Source of the DNA: a virus
IMG/VR virus record: IMGVR_UViG_3300005511_000061
Span: 1-27,374 of that record
DNA length: 27,374 nucleotides
Reading direction: 5' to 3' (one strand)
Below, one piece after another: positions 8,759 to 17,208 of this stretch (position 1 is its first letter; the number at the start of each line of letters is the position of its first letter). Under the pieces are notes generated by a model, which was not told the DNA's origin, did no database searches, and worked only from the letters and a program-made list of their open reading frames with translations. The translations under genes were made by a program, and so were the position numbers.

Positions 8759-9247
8759 TTATGCCGGCTCCTTGACCGGCCCGATCTTCGGTGAAGCGCC
8801 AAGCCCGTTCTTAGGCAGCTCCGTCACGACCGGATCGGGGCCGAGCAGTGCCGGCTGCTCGATGCCCGCCGGCTTGGTCGCATCGTGCGGGCTCTCACCC
8901 GGCTTGATCTCGCCGTAGCCGAGGTTTTCCTGCACCCGCTCGTCATCAGGAGCTTTCTTCGTGCCGTCCAGCTCAGCTTGGCGATCCGCGATCTCCTGCT
9001 TCAACTGTTCGGCCCGGTCAGGGTCGATCTTGCCGTTCTTGAATGCCTCGAATTTCTCCGGATACATCTCGCGGTAGCGCTTGCCGGTCTCTGGGCTCTT
9101 GTCGTCTGCCGGGAATGCAATGACCTTCCCATCGGGATATGAAAGCTCGATGATGTCCATCGTGCGCTTGTCGTCATCGTTCGAGTCGTTGATGGTTACG
9201 ATCGGAACTTCGATCGTGCGAAACACCACGTCGGTCGATTGAATCAT
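8759..9247 (-). CDS. Conserved phage structural-region protein, unknown function (162 aa)
   Basis: 162 aa, ATG preceded by an AGGGGG-type ribosome site. The N-terminal 70 residues hold short strands (TIEVPIVTIND; MDIIELSYPDGKVIAFPADD) followed by KRYREMYPEKFEAFKNG. The C-terminal half is acidic and Pro/Gly-rich, probably disordered (GYGEIKPGESPHDATKPAG). The first half aligns by eye with the first 90 residues of the next upstream gene product (FPA then Y-x-E then K-F/R-F at similar spacing), so the two may be paralogues. It lies between capsid and adaptor genes. A head-associated or assembly role is inferred from context only. Confidence 0.6.
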   Translation of the reverse strand: MIQSTDVVFRTIEVPIVTINDSNDDDKRTMDIIELSYPDGKVIAFPADDKSPETGKRYREMYPEKFEAFKNGKIDPDRAEQLKQEIADRQAELDGTKKAPDDERVQENLGYGEIKPGESPHDATKPAGIEQPALLGPDPVVTELPKNGLGASPKIGPVKEPA

Positions 9248-9256
9248 GATAGCCCC

Positions 9257-9955
9257 CTAGGCTGCCTGTTCATCGGCGAGACCAATGGCGATCTCGTCCG
9301 CACGTTTAACCAGCGTCGAATGCGAGGGGTTCCCCTTCGGGCGCTCGCTGATCTTTTCTTCGATCCAATCCTTGATCTGATCGGAGGTCCACGACGCGAA
9401 TTGTGAATCAGTAGACGGCGACTTGTCGGATCGGAGCTCGGCGACGGTACGACGAAGCTCTTCAAGTTCGGCCGCCATCTTCGTTACGTTGGCAGAGCCA
9501 GAAGCGTTGTCGAGATAGGCCTGAGCCTGGTTCTTCAGTTCGCGGCCACCCTGCCCGAGGTTTTTCAGCGGCTGGCCGTCGAGAGCTGCAAGAGCCTCCG
9601 CAGTGTAGATGCTGAGCGCCTTGAGCTCGGAGCGCTTGGCCTGCGTCAGGAACGGCAGCTCATCGACCGGCGTGCCTTCGGCAATCTGCTGGGACTTGGC
9701 CTTGAAGCGCTTGTATTGGTCTGCCCAGCGCTCTGCATAGGTAATCCTGATGGTGTCGCCATTGTCGTCGACAGCCTCGCCGCAAATGGTGTGAGCCGGG
9801 AACACACTTATCTTGTTGCGGTCGCCTGCGAAACGGACCTCGACCACCTCCATATCGTCGAAGATCGGCCGGCCCGCCTCTCGGCTCTTGGTGTCGTTCT
9901 TCGTGGTGTGGATCTTGAAGATGGGGACAACGAGTGGATCGGCTTTGTTGAGCAC
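9257..9955 (-). CDS. Conserved phage structural-region protein with C-terminal helical domain (232 aa)
   Basis: 232 aa from a GTG at 9955 with GGAGA six bases upstream. The open frame continues upstream, but that part overlaps the next gene and is low-quality, so it is rejected. Order: strands VVPIFKIHTTKND and MEVVEVRFAGDRNKISVFPA; helix TYAERWADQYKRFKAKS (72-88); a conserved segment LPFLTQAKRSELKALSIYTA / EALAALDGQPLKNLGQGGRE (100-139) resembling a helix-hairpin-helix; a short coiled coil MAAELEELRRTVAELRSD (160-177); and a C-terminal helical block (ASWTSDQIKDWIEEKI to KRADEIA). Such proteins recur near the capsid genes of Hyphomicrobiales podoviruses. Function unknown; a nucleic-acid or protein contact in the head is possible. 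Confidence 0.6.
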   Translation of the reverse strand: MLNKADPLVVPIFKIHTTKNDTKSREAGRPIFDDMEVVEVRFAGDRNKISVFPAHTICGEAVDDNGDTIRITYAERWADQYKRFKAKSQQIAEGTPVDELPFLTQAKRSELKALSIYTAEALAALDGQPLKNLGQGGRELKNQAQAYLDNASGSANVTKMAAELEELRRTVAELRSDKSPSTDSQFASWTSDQIKDWIEEKISERPKGNPSHSTLVKRADEIAIGLADEQAA

Positions 9956-9990
9956 TGGATTTCTCCGTCTGAGGGAATGCAAAGGGGGAA

Positions 9991-10008
9991 GCGGGGCCGC
10001 AGCCCCGC
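9991..10008 (-). terminator. Perfect 7-bp GC stem-loop after the capsid-accessory gene
   Basis: GCGGGGC-TGCG-GCCCCGC on the leftward strand, 12 bases after the stop of the 95-aa capsid-accessory gene, followed by TTCCCCCCTTTGC rather than a clean T-run. It is a strong hairpin but a weak intrinsic terminator. It may reduce read-through or protect the capsid mRNA 3' end, giving more head protein than tail protein. Confidence 0.5.
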
Positions 10009-10019
10009 CTGGTCGTCGT

Positions 10020-10307
10020 TTAGATCGCGTTGGACTCGATCCAGAACCGATCGCCCGTGGACACAGCACCTGAACGGGTGGTGTACGCACCGGCACCACC
10101 GGCGACAGTCATCGCAGGCTCGGTCAGGACCGACGCCGTAGCATCGGCAATGCCCGCAGATGCCTGCACGAAGACGTACATGCGCCCGTTCTGCGCACGG
10201 ATGGTCGTGCCGAGCGGGATGCGGCTGTAGTTGTAGCTGTCCGTCGATTTGTAGACGGCCGAAGTGTCGATGCCGAGGCTCGGCGTGACGGGAATAGATG
10301 CAACCAT
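10020..10307 (-). CDS. Small capsid-accessory (possible decoration) protein
   Basis: 95 aa, ATG with GGGAG eight bases upstream. Beta-rich: IPLGTTIRAQNGRMYVFVQA, then SAGIADATASVLTEPAMTV, and a final GAVSTGDRFWIESNAI. The pattern 'LGT-x-R-x-x-x-G-x-x-Y-x-F-V-Q-A ... GDRFW' is common in small proteins encoded next to major capsid genes. Role inferred as head decoration or accessory protein. It is followed leftward by a GC hairpin. Confidence 0.6.
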   Translation of the reverse strand: MVASIPVTPSLGIDTSAVYKSTDSYNYSRIPLGTTIRAQNGRMYVFVQASAGIADATASVLTEPAMTVAGGAGAYTTRSGAVSTGDRFWIESNAI

Positions 10308-10320
10308 TTTATTGGCTCCC

Positions 10321-10578
10321 TTAGGTGTAACTGATGGATGAAAGCTCCACAGCCTCCGGGAAATCTCCCAGAATTACCGATGGAGTTGGCACCGTTACCG
10401 GGCTGGTCAAAGTACCGGTCTTGAAGGCGAGCTCGCCTTCGTAGATAGCCAGTACGTTCGCCTGCTCCGGAGACGGCGGATTTGCTGCGAGATACCGATA
10501 AAATAGCGCTTTCGGCGGCCCTAGAGCCGCCTTCAACGCCACGATATCGGCGTATGTGCCAACCGTGATGATCATCAT
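10321..10578 (-). CDS. Small unknown protein downstream of the major capsid gene
   Basis: 85 aa (84 if the second ATG is used), with GAGG just before the start and only 5 bases after the capsid stop. N-terminal helices (GTYADIVALKAALGPPKALFYRYLAA), split by a Gly-Pro-Pro, precede an extended C-terminus rich in Thr, Val and Pro. No domain recognised. Tight packing between the capsid and the accessory protein suggests a virion or assembly role. Confidence 0.5.
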   Translation of the reverse strand: MMIITVGTYADIVALKAALGPPKALFYRYLAANPPSPEQANVLAIYEGELAFKTGTLTSPVTVPTPSVILGDFPEAVELSSISYT

Positions 10579-10583
10579 TTACC

Positions 10584-11606
10584 TCACGACGCCGGGACGC
10601 TGTCGTACAAGCGCCAGCAGAACAGCGGGTTGGTCATGGTGAGCTCGCCCATCCAGCCGATGAACTGCGCAAGCGCATCCTGGTTGATCGGCTTCTGGCC
10701 ATCGCCCTCGAACAGCTTGTCGAAGTTGCGGCTGGCGTTGTACCGGAGCCGGAGGCTGTCGGTGTCCAGACCGTAGGTGGTATTGGCGGGCATGTTGGAG
10801 CCGATACCGCCATCCATGACGATTTCCGCACGCTTGCCGCCGCCGATGTACTCCAGCGAGGAGAAGCCCAGCTTGCCGAGCTCGCTCGACGAGTTGGTGG
10901 TGCGCTGGATCGCCAGCGTGGCCGCGTCGTAGGCCTCATAATGCTCCGGGCTCATCAGGAGCAAATCCGCATAGCGACGGCCACGGGAGCGGGCCGTCAT
11001 GACGCGGTTGAGGATCGGACGGATGGTCGTGGATGTCGCCTGCGTTCCGATGGTCGGAAACTGCGTGTGGATGTCGTAGGTCGTGGTACGCCAGATCGCA
11101 TTGGCGCCGCGGTCGATGCCGCCATAGGTGCCGGAGTTGGTGACGATCGGAACCGCCGCCGCAAGGCCGGTAATCTGCTTGCCGCCGTTGGCCGTGCCAT
11201 CCGAGTGGATGCCCTGGTCCATAGCATCTTCAAGCGCGCCTTCCGCTGCCATCATGTAGGACTTGAGGACTGGCTTGAGCTGGTTCGATCCCTGGTTGTT
11301 CAGGATCTCTTCCATCGTCAGGCTGATCGGGACGGCCACCATCTTGGGGGTGTAGTAGGCGTCGTTGAACAGCTCGATCGGCGGATTTTCCAGGAAGTCA
11401 TAGCCGGAATACCACTGGGCATCCTGCTTGGCGATCTGGAGGGTTTCGCGGATGCGGGGGCCAGAATAGGACTCCCACAGACCTTTGCGACGAAGCACAG
11501 CGAGAAGCGCATTGCCGTTTGAAACGAGATCCTGCCAAGCAGGCGCCCGCTCCTCAAGTGCCATCGAAAGCACCTGCTGGTAGTTTGCGACCGGATTAAT
11601 GGCCAT
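10584..11606 (-). CDS. Major capsid protein
   Basis: 340 aa, ATG with AGGAG about nine bases upstream. It follows the scaffold gene, as in P22-type phages. Recognisable segments: an N-terminal helix region (YQQVLSMALEERAPAWQDLV), LLAVLRRKGLWESYSGPRIR, the 'ETLQIAKQDAQWYSGYDFL' region with WYSGYD typical of this capsid group, YYTPKMVAVPISLTMEEIL, LMSPEHYEAYDAATLA, and C-terminal WRLYDSVPAS. Length fits the HK97-fold capsid proteins of small podovirus-like prophages. No protease gene is seen, consistent with scaffold-assisted assembly without proteolysis, although this was not tested. Confidence 0.85.
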   Translation of the reverse strand: MAINPVANYQQVLSMALEERAPAWQDLVSNGNALLAVLRRKGLWESYSGPRIRETLQIAKQDAQWYSGYDFLENPPIELFNDAYYTPKMVAVPISLTMEEILNNQGSNQLKPVLKSYMMAAEGALEDAMDQGIHSDGTANGGKQITGLAAAVPIVTNSGTYGGIDRGANAIWRTTTYDIHTQFPTIGTQATSTTIRPILNRVMTARSRGRRYADLLLMSPEHYEAYDAATLAIQRTTNSSSELGKLGFSSLEYIGGGKRAEIVMDGGIGSNMPANTTYGLDTDSLRLRYNASRNFDKLFEGDGQKPINQDALAQFIGWMGELTMTNPLFCWRLYDSVPAS

Positions 11607-11616
11607 TTGTTATCTC

Positions 11617-12780
11617 CTACCCTGCCTGCCCAAAGGCTCGGTCCAGGGCTTCATCGAGTGATCGGGTGACGCGCTTCTTCGCTGCGGGGGTTGAGCCTGC
11701 TGAAGGGGCGCCGTTGATGGACTTCTGGCCCTTGTCGGGATGAACCGGGGGCTCGGGTGCAGCGGATGAGGCTGCGGGGGCAGCATCCTTGGCCTGGCCG
11801 GCGGGCGCGGGGTTGAGCCGTTCCGCCAGTTGGTAGGCTTCAGGAAGGTCTTTCGCGCGGCCCGACTTCATGAAGAAGGCGATGTCGTCCGCCAGTTCTT
11901 CGAAGCGCGGGTTCTCCGCAGCAAACTTGTTGATCTCGGTCAGCGTCGCCTGTTCGCGCTGCTGCTCAATGGTCTGGGTGACACCACCGACCTGTTGCTT
12001 GATCGCAGCCAATTCCTGCCGCAACTCGCGGATCACGGCGTCCTGCTGGCTCGCCTGCTCTTCCGGCTTCTGGTTCAGCACATGCGCGGCCACGTCACGA
12101 AGCGACAGGCCCATGTTGTTGCAGACCTCGTTCAGCCCCTTGATCGGGTCGGAGCGAAGCAGGCCCTCGAGCGCGGTATACTTGGACAGCGCCGTCTTCA
12201 CGTCAGTACCGCTCTTGGCGGCCATCTCGTGAAACTCGGCCAGTCCCTGGTCGCGCTCGGCCGACTGCTTGTATTTCTGGAAGCCGTCCGTCAGTTCCTT
12301 GATCGCGCGCTCGGTCTCCCGGCGCACGGGCTCCGGCGTCGTCGCCCATTCCTTCTTGGCATCATCAGAGAAGCGCGTCGGGGCTTCGCTGGCCGTGAAG
12401 CTCGGCTTGGAAGGCTCGGCCTGCTTGCCCGCATCCTGAGCCACGGCAGCCGCGGCGTCGGGCTGTTTGGGAGCGAACTTGCCGCCCTCGCCTCGTACAG
12501 GCGCTTCCTTGACTGGTTCAGCCTTGGCGTCGGCTTTCGGGTCTACCTTCGCATCCGCTTTCGGCTCGGCCTGCTTGGCCGCGCTTTTGGCGATGGCACG
12601 ATCAATGCTGTCGTCGAGCGATGCGGGCTTGGCCGGGACCTCTGCCTTGGCCTGAGCCTCAGGCGGGATCTGCGAGCCGAGCGGTGAGTTAAATCCGGGC
12701 GCGTTCTCGTTGATGACGGCACCGCCAACATCGGCATCTGGCGCGGGTGCGCTATCAGCGACAACTGCTGCATCGGTCAT
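11617..12780 (-). CDS. Capsid scaffolding protein
   Basis: 387 aa, highly charged, Ala/Lys/Pro/Glu-rich, mostly disordered or helical. The N-terminal 150 residues are low complexity (AKADAKVDPKADAKAEPVKE-like repeats). Residues about 150-300 are helical with a coiled-coil stretch (QQDAVIRELRQELAAIKQQV). The C-terminus is a basic amphipathic helix (KKRVTRSLDEALDRAFGQAG), as expected for the capsid-binding end of a scaffold. A related segment, SLDDSIDRAIAK, occurs at residues 54-65. It is immediately upstream of the capsid gene. It would direct procapsid assembly and leave before or during packaging. Confidence 0.75.
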   Translation of the reverse strand: MTDAAVVADSAPAPDADVGGAVINENAPGFNSPLGSQIPPEAQAKAEVPAKPASLDDSIDRAIAKSAAKQAEPKADAKVDPKADAKAEPVKEAPVRGEGGKFAPKQPDAAAAVAQDAGKQAEPSKPSFTASEAPTRFSDDAKKEWATTPEPVRRETERAIKELTDGFQKYKQSAERDQGLAEFHEMAAKSGTDVKTALSKYTALEGLLRSDPIKGLNEVCNNMGLSLRDVAAHVLNQKPEEQASQQDAVIRELRQELAAIKQQVGGVTQTIEQQREQATLTEINKFAAENPRFEELADDIAFFMKSGRAKDLPEAYQLAERLNPAPAGQAKDAAPAASSAAPEPPVHPDKGQKSINGAPSAGSTPAAKKRVTRSLDEALDRAFGQAG

Positions 12781-12807
12781 GGTATCATCCTGTCTGAGAG
12801 GGTGCGG

Positions 12808-13116
12808 TTAGAGGACGCGAGCGGCTGCCCGCTCCACGGCCCGGTCAATGCCCGCAGCACGTTCTGCCTTGGACACCTTCGGCCGTGGTCGATTGATCTT
12901 TTCAGTTCCGACTTCGGTCAGGCCATTCGCGCGCGTGACCTTCCGAAACTCGGACTTCGACGTGTAAAACCTGCCGTCAACGTGCTCACACGCCTGCATC
13001 TCGTCGCTGATGAGCATCGGGAAAGGCAGGTCTGATCGCGCCGGTGCCGGCCGAACGTCCTCTGATCCGCCCTTCTCGACGATCCTGCCGTTGCGGATGA
13101 CCCAAGTGCCGCGCAT
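12808..13116 (-). CDS. Small conserved protein between portal and scaffold genes
   Basis: 102 aa, ATG sharing one base with the portal stop (TAATG). It begins MRGTWVIRNGRIVEKGG and contains RSDLPFPMLISDEMQACEHV, then DGRFYTSKSEFRKVTRANG. The ending is basic and helical (KAERAAGIDRAVERAAARVL). The 'S-D-x-P-x-P-M-I-x-D ... G-x-x-Y-x-S-K' pattern recurs in small proteins between portal and scaffold genes of many podovirus-like phages. No enzymatic motif is seen and the function is unknown. Confidence 0.65.
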   Translation of the reverse strand: MRGTWVIRNGRIVEKGGSEDVRPAPARSDLPFPMLISDEMQACEHVDGRFYTSKSEFRKVTRANGLTEVGTEKINRPRPKVSKAERAAGIDRAVERAAARVL

Positions 13117-15491
13117 TACGCCGGCTCCTTGCTCTTGGCCGCTTGGGCTTTGATTGCAGTGCTATCAGCCGTTGCCTGCACACTTGCATCGGTCGACCGT
13201 ATGGCGTTGTCGGTCTGCGTCTCGGTGTGCTCGATCTGGGCCTTGGTAGTCTCAACGGTCGCTGCCGTCTTGACCTTCACGCCCTCGATCTCGAGCCGGA
13301 GTTTTTCGAGCTGAAGCAGGCCAATATCCATGGCCTGGTCATGCTCTTGCGCCTTCCGCTGTTCTTCGGCGCCAAGGTTTGCCAGCTTTGCGTTCAGCTC
13401 GCTCTCCTTGCGCTTTTCGTCTGCGGCCTTGTTGGCAAGGTCAGTCTGGAGCCGCGTGGCCTCACGCTCCTGATTGGCCTTAGCCTCTGTGTCCTTGCGC
13501 TGCTGTTCCAACTGAGCGGCCTGCTGCTCGCGCTCGTGGCGCTGCTGCTCGACCTGCATGGCCTGCTGCGTCGCCTGAGCGTCAGCCTGAGCCTTCGCCT
13601 GTGCCGGGTCCGGCGGCTTCGGCTGCTTGGCCATCGTCGCCATATCGTCGGCGAACTCCTCGATCACGCCCTCCAACTGGCGGCCGGCGCGGAACTGACC
13701 CGCCACGTATTTCAGGGTTTCGGCCATCAGCTTGGAGGCCTGAGGAACAGCCTGCACGAGCGGAATCGCCTGCCCCATGAAGCCGCCGACTGCCGTGATA
13801 AACTCGGTCGCGCGCTGCTTCTGCGCGTTCTCGTCCGGCGCGATGGTCGAATCCGTCTCGATGTCCAGCACGAAGGGCCGCGTCTTCTGGTCACGAAGCA
13901 GCTTCATGACCTTCTCGACGGTCGCAATCTCGTTCAGCTCGTCGATCTGCTCCTTGAGCCCCTGCGCCTGCTGCTGGGCCTGCTGTAGCATCTGCTGCGC
14001 CTGCTCAGGGTTGGCCTTAGCCTGCTGCATCATCTGTGGATCGGCCTTGGCCTGCTCGACCTTGGCGATGATCGCCTTGATCTGCTGCTCAAGCGGCTTG
14101 ATCTTGGCCTTGATGTCCGCATCGGTCTCGATGTCAAGCTGCGACATTTCGAGCATGGTCTTGGACGTGAAGTTCTCGGCCATGATCTCGGCGCTGATCC
14201 GCACCAAATCCCGCGCAAACCGCGCCAGCTCGTTCTGCCGGTCCTTGATGCGCACCGAGCCGTACTGGCTCTTGAGCTGCTGAGCCGTGGCCGTCTCGCT
14301 GGCCTCGGTAGCGCCGCGCATGATGTCCGAAAGTCCCGTGATCTCGTAAACGTCGGCGATCAGTTGCTTGCGCAGTTCCACCAGCTGGACGATGGTCGTT
14401 GCTACCTGGTCAATCGGCAGCCAGACGATGGTATCCTTGGCTGAAGCGCCACCCAGCAGCGACCAGTTCGAGATCGGGATCAGGACCTGATTGCCGACCG
14501 TGGACTTGATCGCGGTCTCAATGGCATCACCGAGCTCGCCAGCACCGGCCGGGTAGAAGCCCCTGACCTGAAGAGCATCACTCAGCGCGCCGATGCGGGC
14601 CGTAAGCTCGTTGATCTCCTCCAGCTGGTCCTTGTAGAACAGCATGTCCGGCACGGGCAGCAGCGAACGGCGCTGTATCGTGCCATAGGCCGGCCTCGGG
14701 CACGGGAAGAAGCCTTCCAGCTCCAGATGCGGCTCGCCCTCATCAAGCGTCTCATCGACGCCCTCAGTGACCCAGACGACCTTGTTCTCGTACTTGTGCC
14801 AGATCTCCCAGACGCCGGCCTTCTTCTCGCCGTCGTCCTTGCTGTCGTCGGTCTTGCGGACCTCGTATGAGGCGTTCTTGTAGGCCCCGCCTGAGGTCTC
14901 CTTGAACCGATCCTCCATCTCGTCTTCGCAGAGCCAAGATCGCTTGGCCACCCACGGCATCTCCCGCCATGTGCGTGCCATCGGGTGGAGGAAGTCCTTG
15001 CGATCGGCGAAGTCGAGGCAGACGCGCTGCCCCTTGCCGTCCTCGTTCGCCTCATAGCGCACCCAAGCGCAGCCACGGGCAACAACAGTCAGGTCATCGC
15101 GCACCAGGCGCATGATGCCGTCAATGTCTTCGAGCTCGAACCCGACCGCTGTGCTGCGCTCCAATAGCTCGGAGGCCATGCGCGGGACCGGCTTGCGATC
15201 CTTGAACCGCGGCACGACGACAGGAATAGGAGGCCGGGAATAGATCGACGGGCCCAACACCTGAATATTGGCCCAGAACATCTGAAACTGACGGTCGCGG
15301 CTATCGCTCGCCAGATGGTTCAGGTTCGCATAGAGCTTGTCGAGGTTATCCGCCTTGGTCTGCCAGTCCTTGAAGTCGTGCTCGGCCTGCTCGATCATCG
15401 CCAGCCAAACGCGGGACGACTTCGGCTCGCGGTCCTCGCGCGCCTCCTCTCCCGCTTCGCTGTGGCCTTGGATGCCGGCAGTGTCGGTCAC
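13116..15491 (-). CDS. Portal protein (P22-like, with long C-terminal coiled coil)
   Basis: 791 aa, GTG start overlapping the terminase stop as GTGA. The N-terminal 450 residues are portal-like: AEHDFKDWQTKADNLDKLYA, FWANIQVLGPSIYSRPPIPV, the stem-region signature LPVPDMLFYKDQLEEINELT, and VYEITGLSDIMRGATEASET / ATAQQLKSQYGSVRIKD, which are typical of P22-type portals. Residues about 470-530 are Gln-rich coiled coil, then DIETDSTIAPDENAQKQRA. The last 170 residues are an extended Gln/Glu/Lys/Ala coiled coil (QVEQQRHEREQQAAQLEQQR) that would form the barrel reaching into the head. Unusually long stretches of low-complexity heptads make it larger than P22 gp1 (about 725 aa). It sits directly after the terminase, as expected. 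Confidence 0.88.
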   Translation of the reverse strand: MTDTAGIQGHSEAGEEAREDREPKSSRVWLAMIEQAEHDFKDWQTKADNLDKLYANLNHLASDSRDRQFQMFWANIQVLGPSIYSRPPIPVVVPRFKDRKPVPRMASELLERSTAVGFELEDIDGIMRLVRDDLTVVARGCAWVRYEANEDGKGQRVCLDFADRKDFLHPMARTWREMPWVAKRSWLCEDEMEDRFKETSGGAYKNASYEVRKTDDSKDDGEKKAGVWEIWHKYENKVVWVTEGVDETLDEGEPHLELEGFFPCPRPAYGTIQRRSLLPVPDMLFYKDQLEEINELTARIGALSDALQVRGFYPAGAGELGDAIETAIKSTVGNQVLIPISNWSLLGGASAKDTIVWLPIDQVATTIVQLVELRKQLIADVYEITGLSDIMRGATEASETATAQQLKSQYGSVRIKDRQNELARFARDLVRISAEIMAENFTSKTMLEMSQLDIETDADIKAKIKPLEQQIKAIIAKVEQAKADPQMMQQAKANPEQAQQMLQQAQQQAQGLKEQIDELNEIATVEKVMKLLRDQKTRPFVLDIETDSTIAPDENAQKQRATEFITAVGGFMGQAIPLVQAVPQASKLMAETLKYVAGQFRAGRQLEGVIEEFADDMATMAKQPKPPDPAQAKAQADAQATQQAMQVEQQRHEREQQAAQLEQQRKDTEAKANQEREATRLQTDLANKAADEKRKESELNAKLANLGAEEQRKAQEHDQAMDIGLLQLEKLRLEIEGVKVKTAATVETTKAQIEHTETQTDNAIRSTDASVQATADSTAIKAQAAKSKEPA

Positions 15492-16843
15492 ACGCGTATC
15501 CTTTTCCCAGTGCTCTCTCGGATCGGAGGGGGCACGAATTGGCCGGGCTTCGGAACCCGCTTGGGCTCCTCAATCACCTCGACCACGTTGCGCCATGACA
15601 GCGACAGATACCGGAACGCCGCGGATAGGTGCGCCGTCCAGTCGTGCACGTCAGTGGCCTTGAATGTCTTCTTCTCGTCGTCCCATTCGCGCCGGTACTG
15701 CTCCAGAGCGGCCAGGCCCTTATCCTCGCAGCGAGGGTGAAATACCGCCTTCTTGAGCGTTAGGCGCGCCGCATTGATGCCATCCAGGAACGAAGCCATC
15801 GGCACGAGCTGCGGCCGAAGGTGCAGCGATTCCATGGTCTCGACACGGGTTCGGCCCGTTCCCCACTCCTTGACCTTGGCATCATGCGGAACGAAGTCGA
15901 TACCGGGCTCGTAGGGCTTGGCGTGTACGATCTCAGCGTAGTGATCGACGCCAGCGCCGGAAGCCGTGTAGCAGTCGAATATCCGCGGCTGGCCATTGAC
16001 GACCTGAAACCACCAGATGCTCGTGTCGTCCCTCACGCCGATGTCCCAGGCTCTGTGAACGGGCCTATTGGGTAGCGGCTCAATCTCTTTGACCCGGCCC
16101 TCAGCCCGCAGCGCCATCATCTCGCGGGCGAAGTAAGCACCCAGGATCGCGGCATTGAACGAGCAGAGGTATTCCTGATCAAATTGCGCTTGCCCTACGT
16201 CCTCGCCGTAGAGCGCGATGTATTCCGCCAGCGATTCTTCAAGCTGGTCTGGGCTCAGCGCCCCTGTATCGTGAACCGTCGAGACTTCAGCAAACCACTT
16301 TGGATTCGCCTTAGCCATGTCGAACATAGCTTTGGCATGGTTCCGACCACGTGGCGTCGTAATGAACGCGGCCCAGCCATCGTTCTCCTCCACCATCGGG
16401 CGAATGTACCCCCACGATGACGGGTTGGAGAGCGCAAATTCAGAGAACACAACACCAGCAACGCCAGCGCCAACAAGACCATCGTAACGATCAGATCCGA
16501 TAACCTGCCAGGTCGATCCGATCTTGAACCGGATGAACATCTCGTTGTCGTTGGTGCTCTCCCGCAGCTCGGGCGGGAAGGCCTCATCTATTCTGCGCTT
16601 CCCCGTATGAGGGCTGACCGCTGTCCACACCGCCTTGCGGGCCTGTGCAAACTCTGGAAGGCAATGCCAATACGACGCCACGCGCTCATGGGCTGCGATG
16701 GCAGTTCGATGCAGTGCAACGTCATCCTTACCCCAACGGCGATGCGCTATCTCGATCGCTCTCTTGCCGCCCTTTTCCAGGTAGTTCCAAAGGGGCCGCT
16801 GGTAGTGTCTCGGCTCCCATTTGTTCGGCAGGCTAATCCGCAA
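15488..16843 (-). CDS. terL: Terminase large subunit (packaging ATPase/nuclease)
   Basis: 451 aa. ATPase: a variant Walker A, AHRRWGKDDVAL (R35-D41; the usual x-x-GK-S/T is GK-D-D), Walker B GVVFSEFAL with Glu135, and the coupling motif ITTPRGRNH (161-169). Nuclease: AWDIGVRDDTSIWW (Asp267), PHDAKVKEW (Asp321) and ATDVHDWTAHLSAAFRYL (Asp398/Asp401), as in RNase H-fold terminases. All expected catalytic acids appear present. The start is a TTG inside the end of the small-subunit gene, with GAGG about nine bases upstream; an ATG at 16820 is in another frame. The protein packages concatemeric DNA into the procapsid through the portal. Confidence 0.9.
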   Translation of the reverse strand: MRISLPNKWEPRHYQRPLWNYLEKGGKRAIEIAHRRWGKDDVALHRTAIAAHERVASYWHCLPEFAQARKAVWTAVSPHTGKRRIDEAFPPELRESTNDNEMFIRFKIGSTWQVIGSDRYDGLVGAGVAGVVFSEFALSNPSSWGYIRPMVEENDGWAAFITTPRGRNHAKAMFDMAKANPKWFAEVSTVHDTGALSPDQLEESLAEYIALYGEDVGQAQFDQEYLCSFNAAILGAYFAREMMALRAEGRVKEIEPLPNRPVHRAWDIGVRDDTSIWWFQVVNGQPRIFDCYTASGAGVDHYAEIVHAKPYEPGIDFVPHDAKVKEWGTGRTRVETMESLHLRPQLVPMASFLDGINAARLTLKKAVFHPRCEDKGLAALEQYRREWDDEKKTFKATDVHDWTAHLSAAFRYLSLSWRNVVEVIEEPKRVPKPGQFVPPPIRESTGKRIRV

Positions 16844-17120
16844 AGCGCCTGACCTCGACGACCAGAGAGCCGCCGTCTGCTCCCGTCACCTGCATTGGCA
16901 ACACCCGGCCTAGAAGCGCTGCGAACGCCTTGGGCTCGTTCTTCGCGAGGTATTTGCAATAGCCGGTCAGCTTGCCCTTGCCATTCATATCCTCACCCAC
17001 GGCCTCAGCAGCGCGAATGATCGCGTCCTTAAGCAGCGCCGTGGTTTTGTTGGGGACTCCCTTGATCCGCCCCTTCCCTGCATTTGGCGGCGCAGCACTT
17101 TTCACTACTTTGCTGGACAT
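16833..17120 (-). CDS. Probable terminase small subunit / DNA-recognition protein
   Basis: 95 aa, ATG start, overlapping the large-terminase start by 11 bases. The basic N-terminal segment KGRIKGVPNKTTALLKD resembles the AT-hook-plus-helix opening (GRPKGxxNK-T) of many small phage packaging proteins. The C-terminal part (FAALLGRVLPMQVTGADGG) is also typical of proteins directly upstream of this class of large terminase. It is short compared with classic small subunits (140-200 aa) and lacks an obvious full HTH. Position and motifs favour DNA recognition at pac. Confidence 0.65.
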   Translation of the reverse strand: MSSKVVKSAAPPNAGKGRIKGVPNKTTALLKDAIIRAAEAVGEDMNGKGKLTGYCKYLAKNEPKAFAALLGRVLPMQVTGADGGSLVVEVRRFAD

Positions 17121-17162
17121 ATCGGCTCAGGCGGTTTGAGCGCCTGCCTCCGGTCAGGTTGT

Positions 17163-17198
17163 GATTAGATCGAAAGACATGATTAGATCGAAAGACAT
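17163..17198. repeat. Perfect tandem duplication of an 18-bp unit upstream of the terminase operon
   Basis: GATTAGATCGAAAGACAT is repeated twice head-to-tail without spacer, 43 bases upstream of the small-terminase start and in the divergent gap before the moron island. On the leftward strand each copy contains TCTAAT, a fair -10 element. It may be a tandem activator site or double promoter for the late operon, or part of a pac region. Confidence 0.85.
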
Positions 17199-17208
17199 CG
17201 GCAGAGCC

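Noticed and set aside
9956-10099. Upstream extension of the 232-aa gene frame
   Set aside because: It runs across a GC hairpin into the preceding gene; the GTG at 9955 has a good ribosome site.
11830-12687. 285-codon plus-strand frame antisense to the scaffold gene
   Set aside because: Mirror of the charged low-complexity scaffold sequence; no ribosome site or recognisable fold.
13143-13988. 281-codon plus-strand frame antisense to the portal gene, very Leu-rich
   Set aside because: It is the antisense of the Gln/Glu/Lys coiled-coil region, which automatically yields Leu-rich frames; no independent signal.
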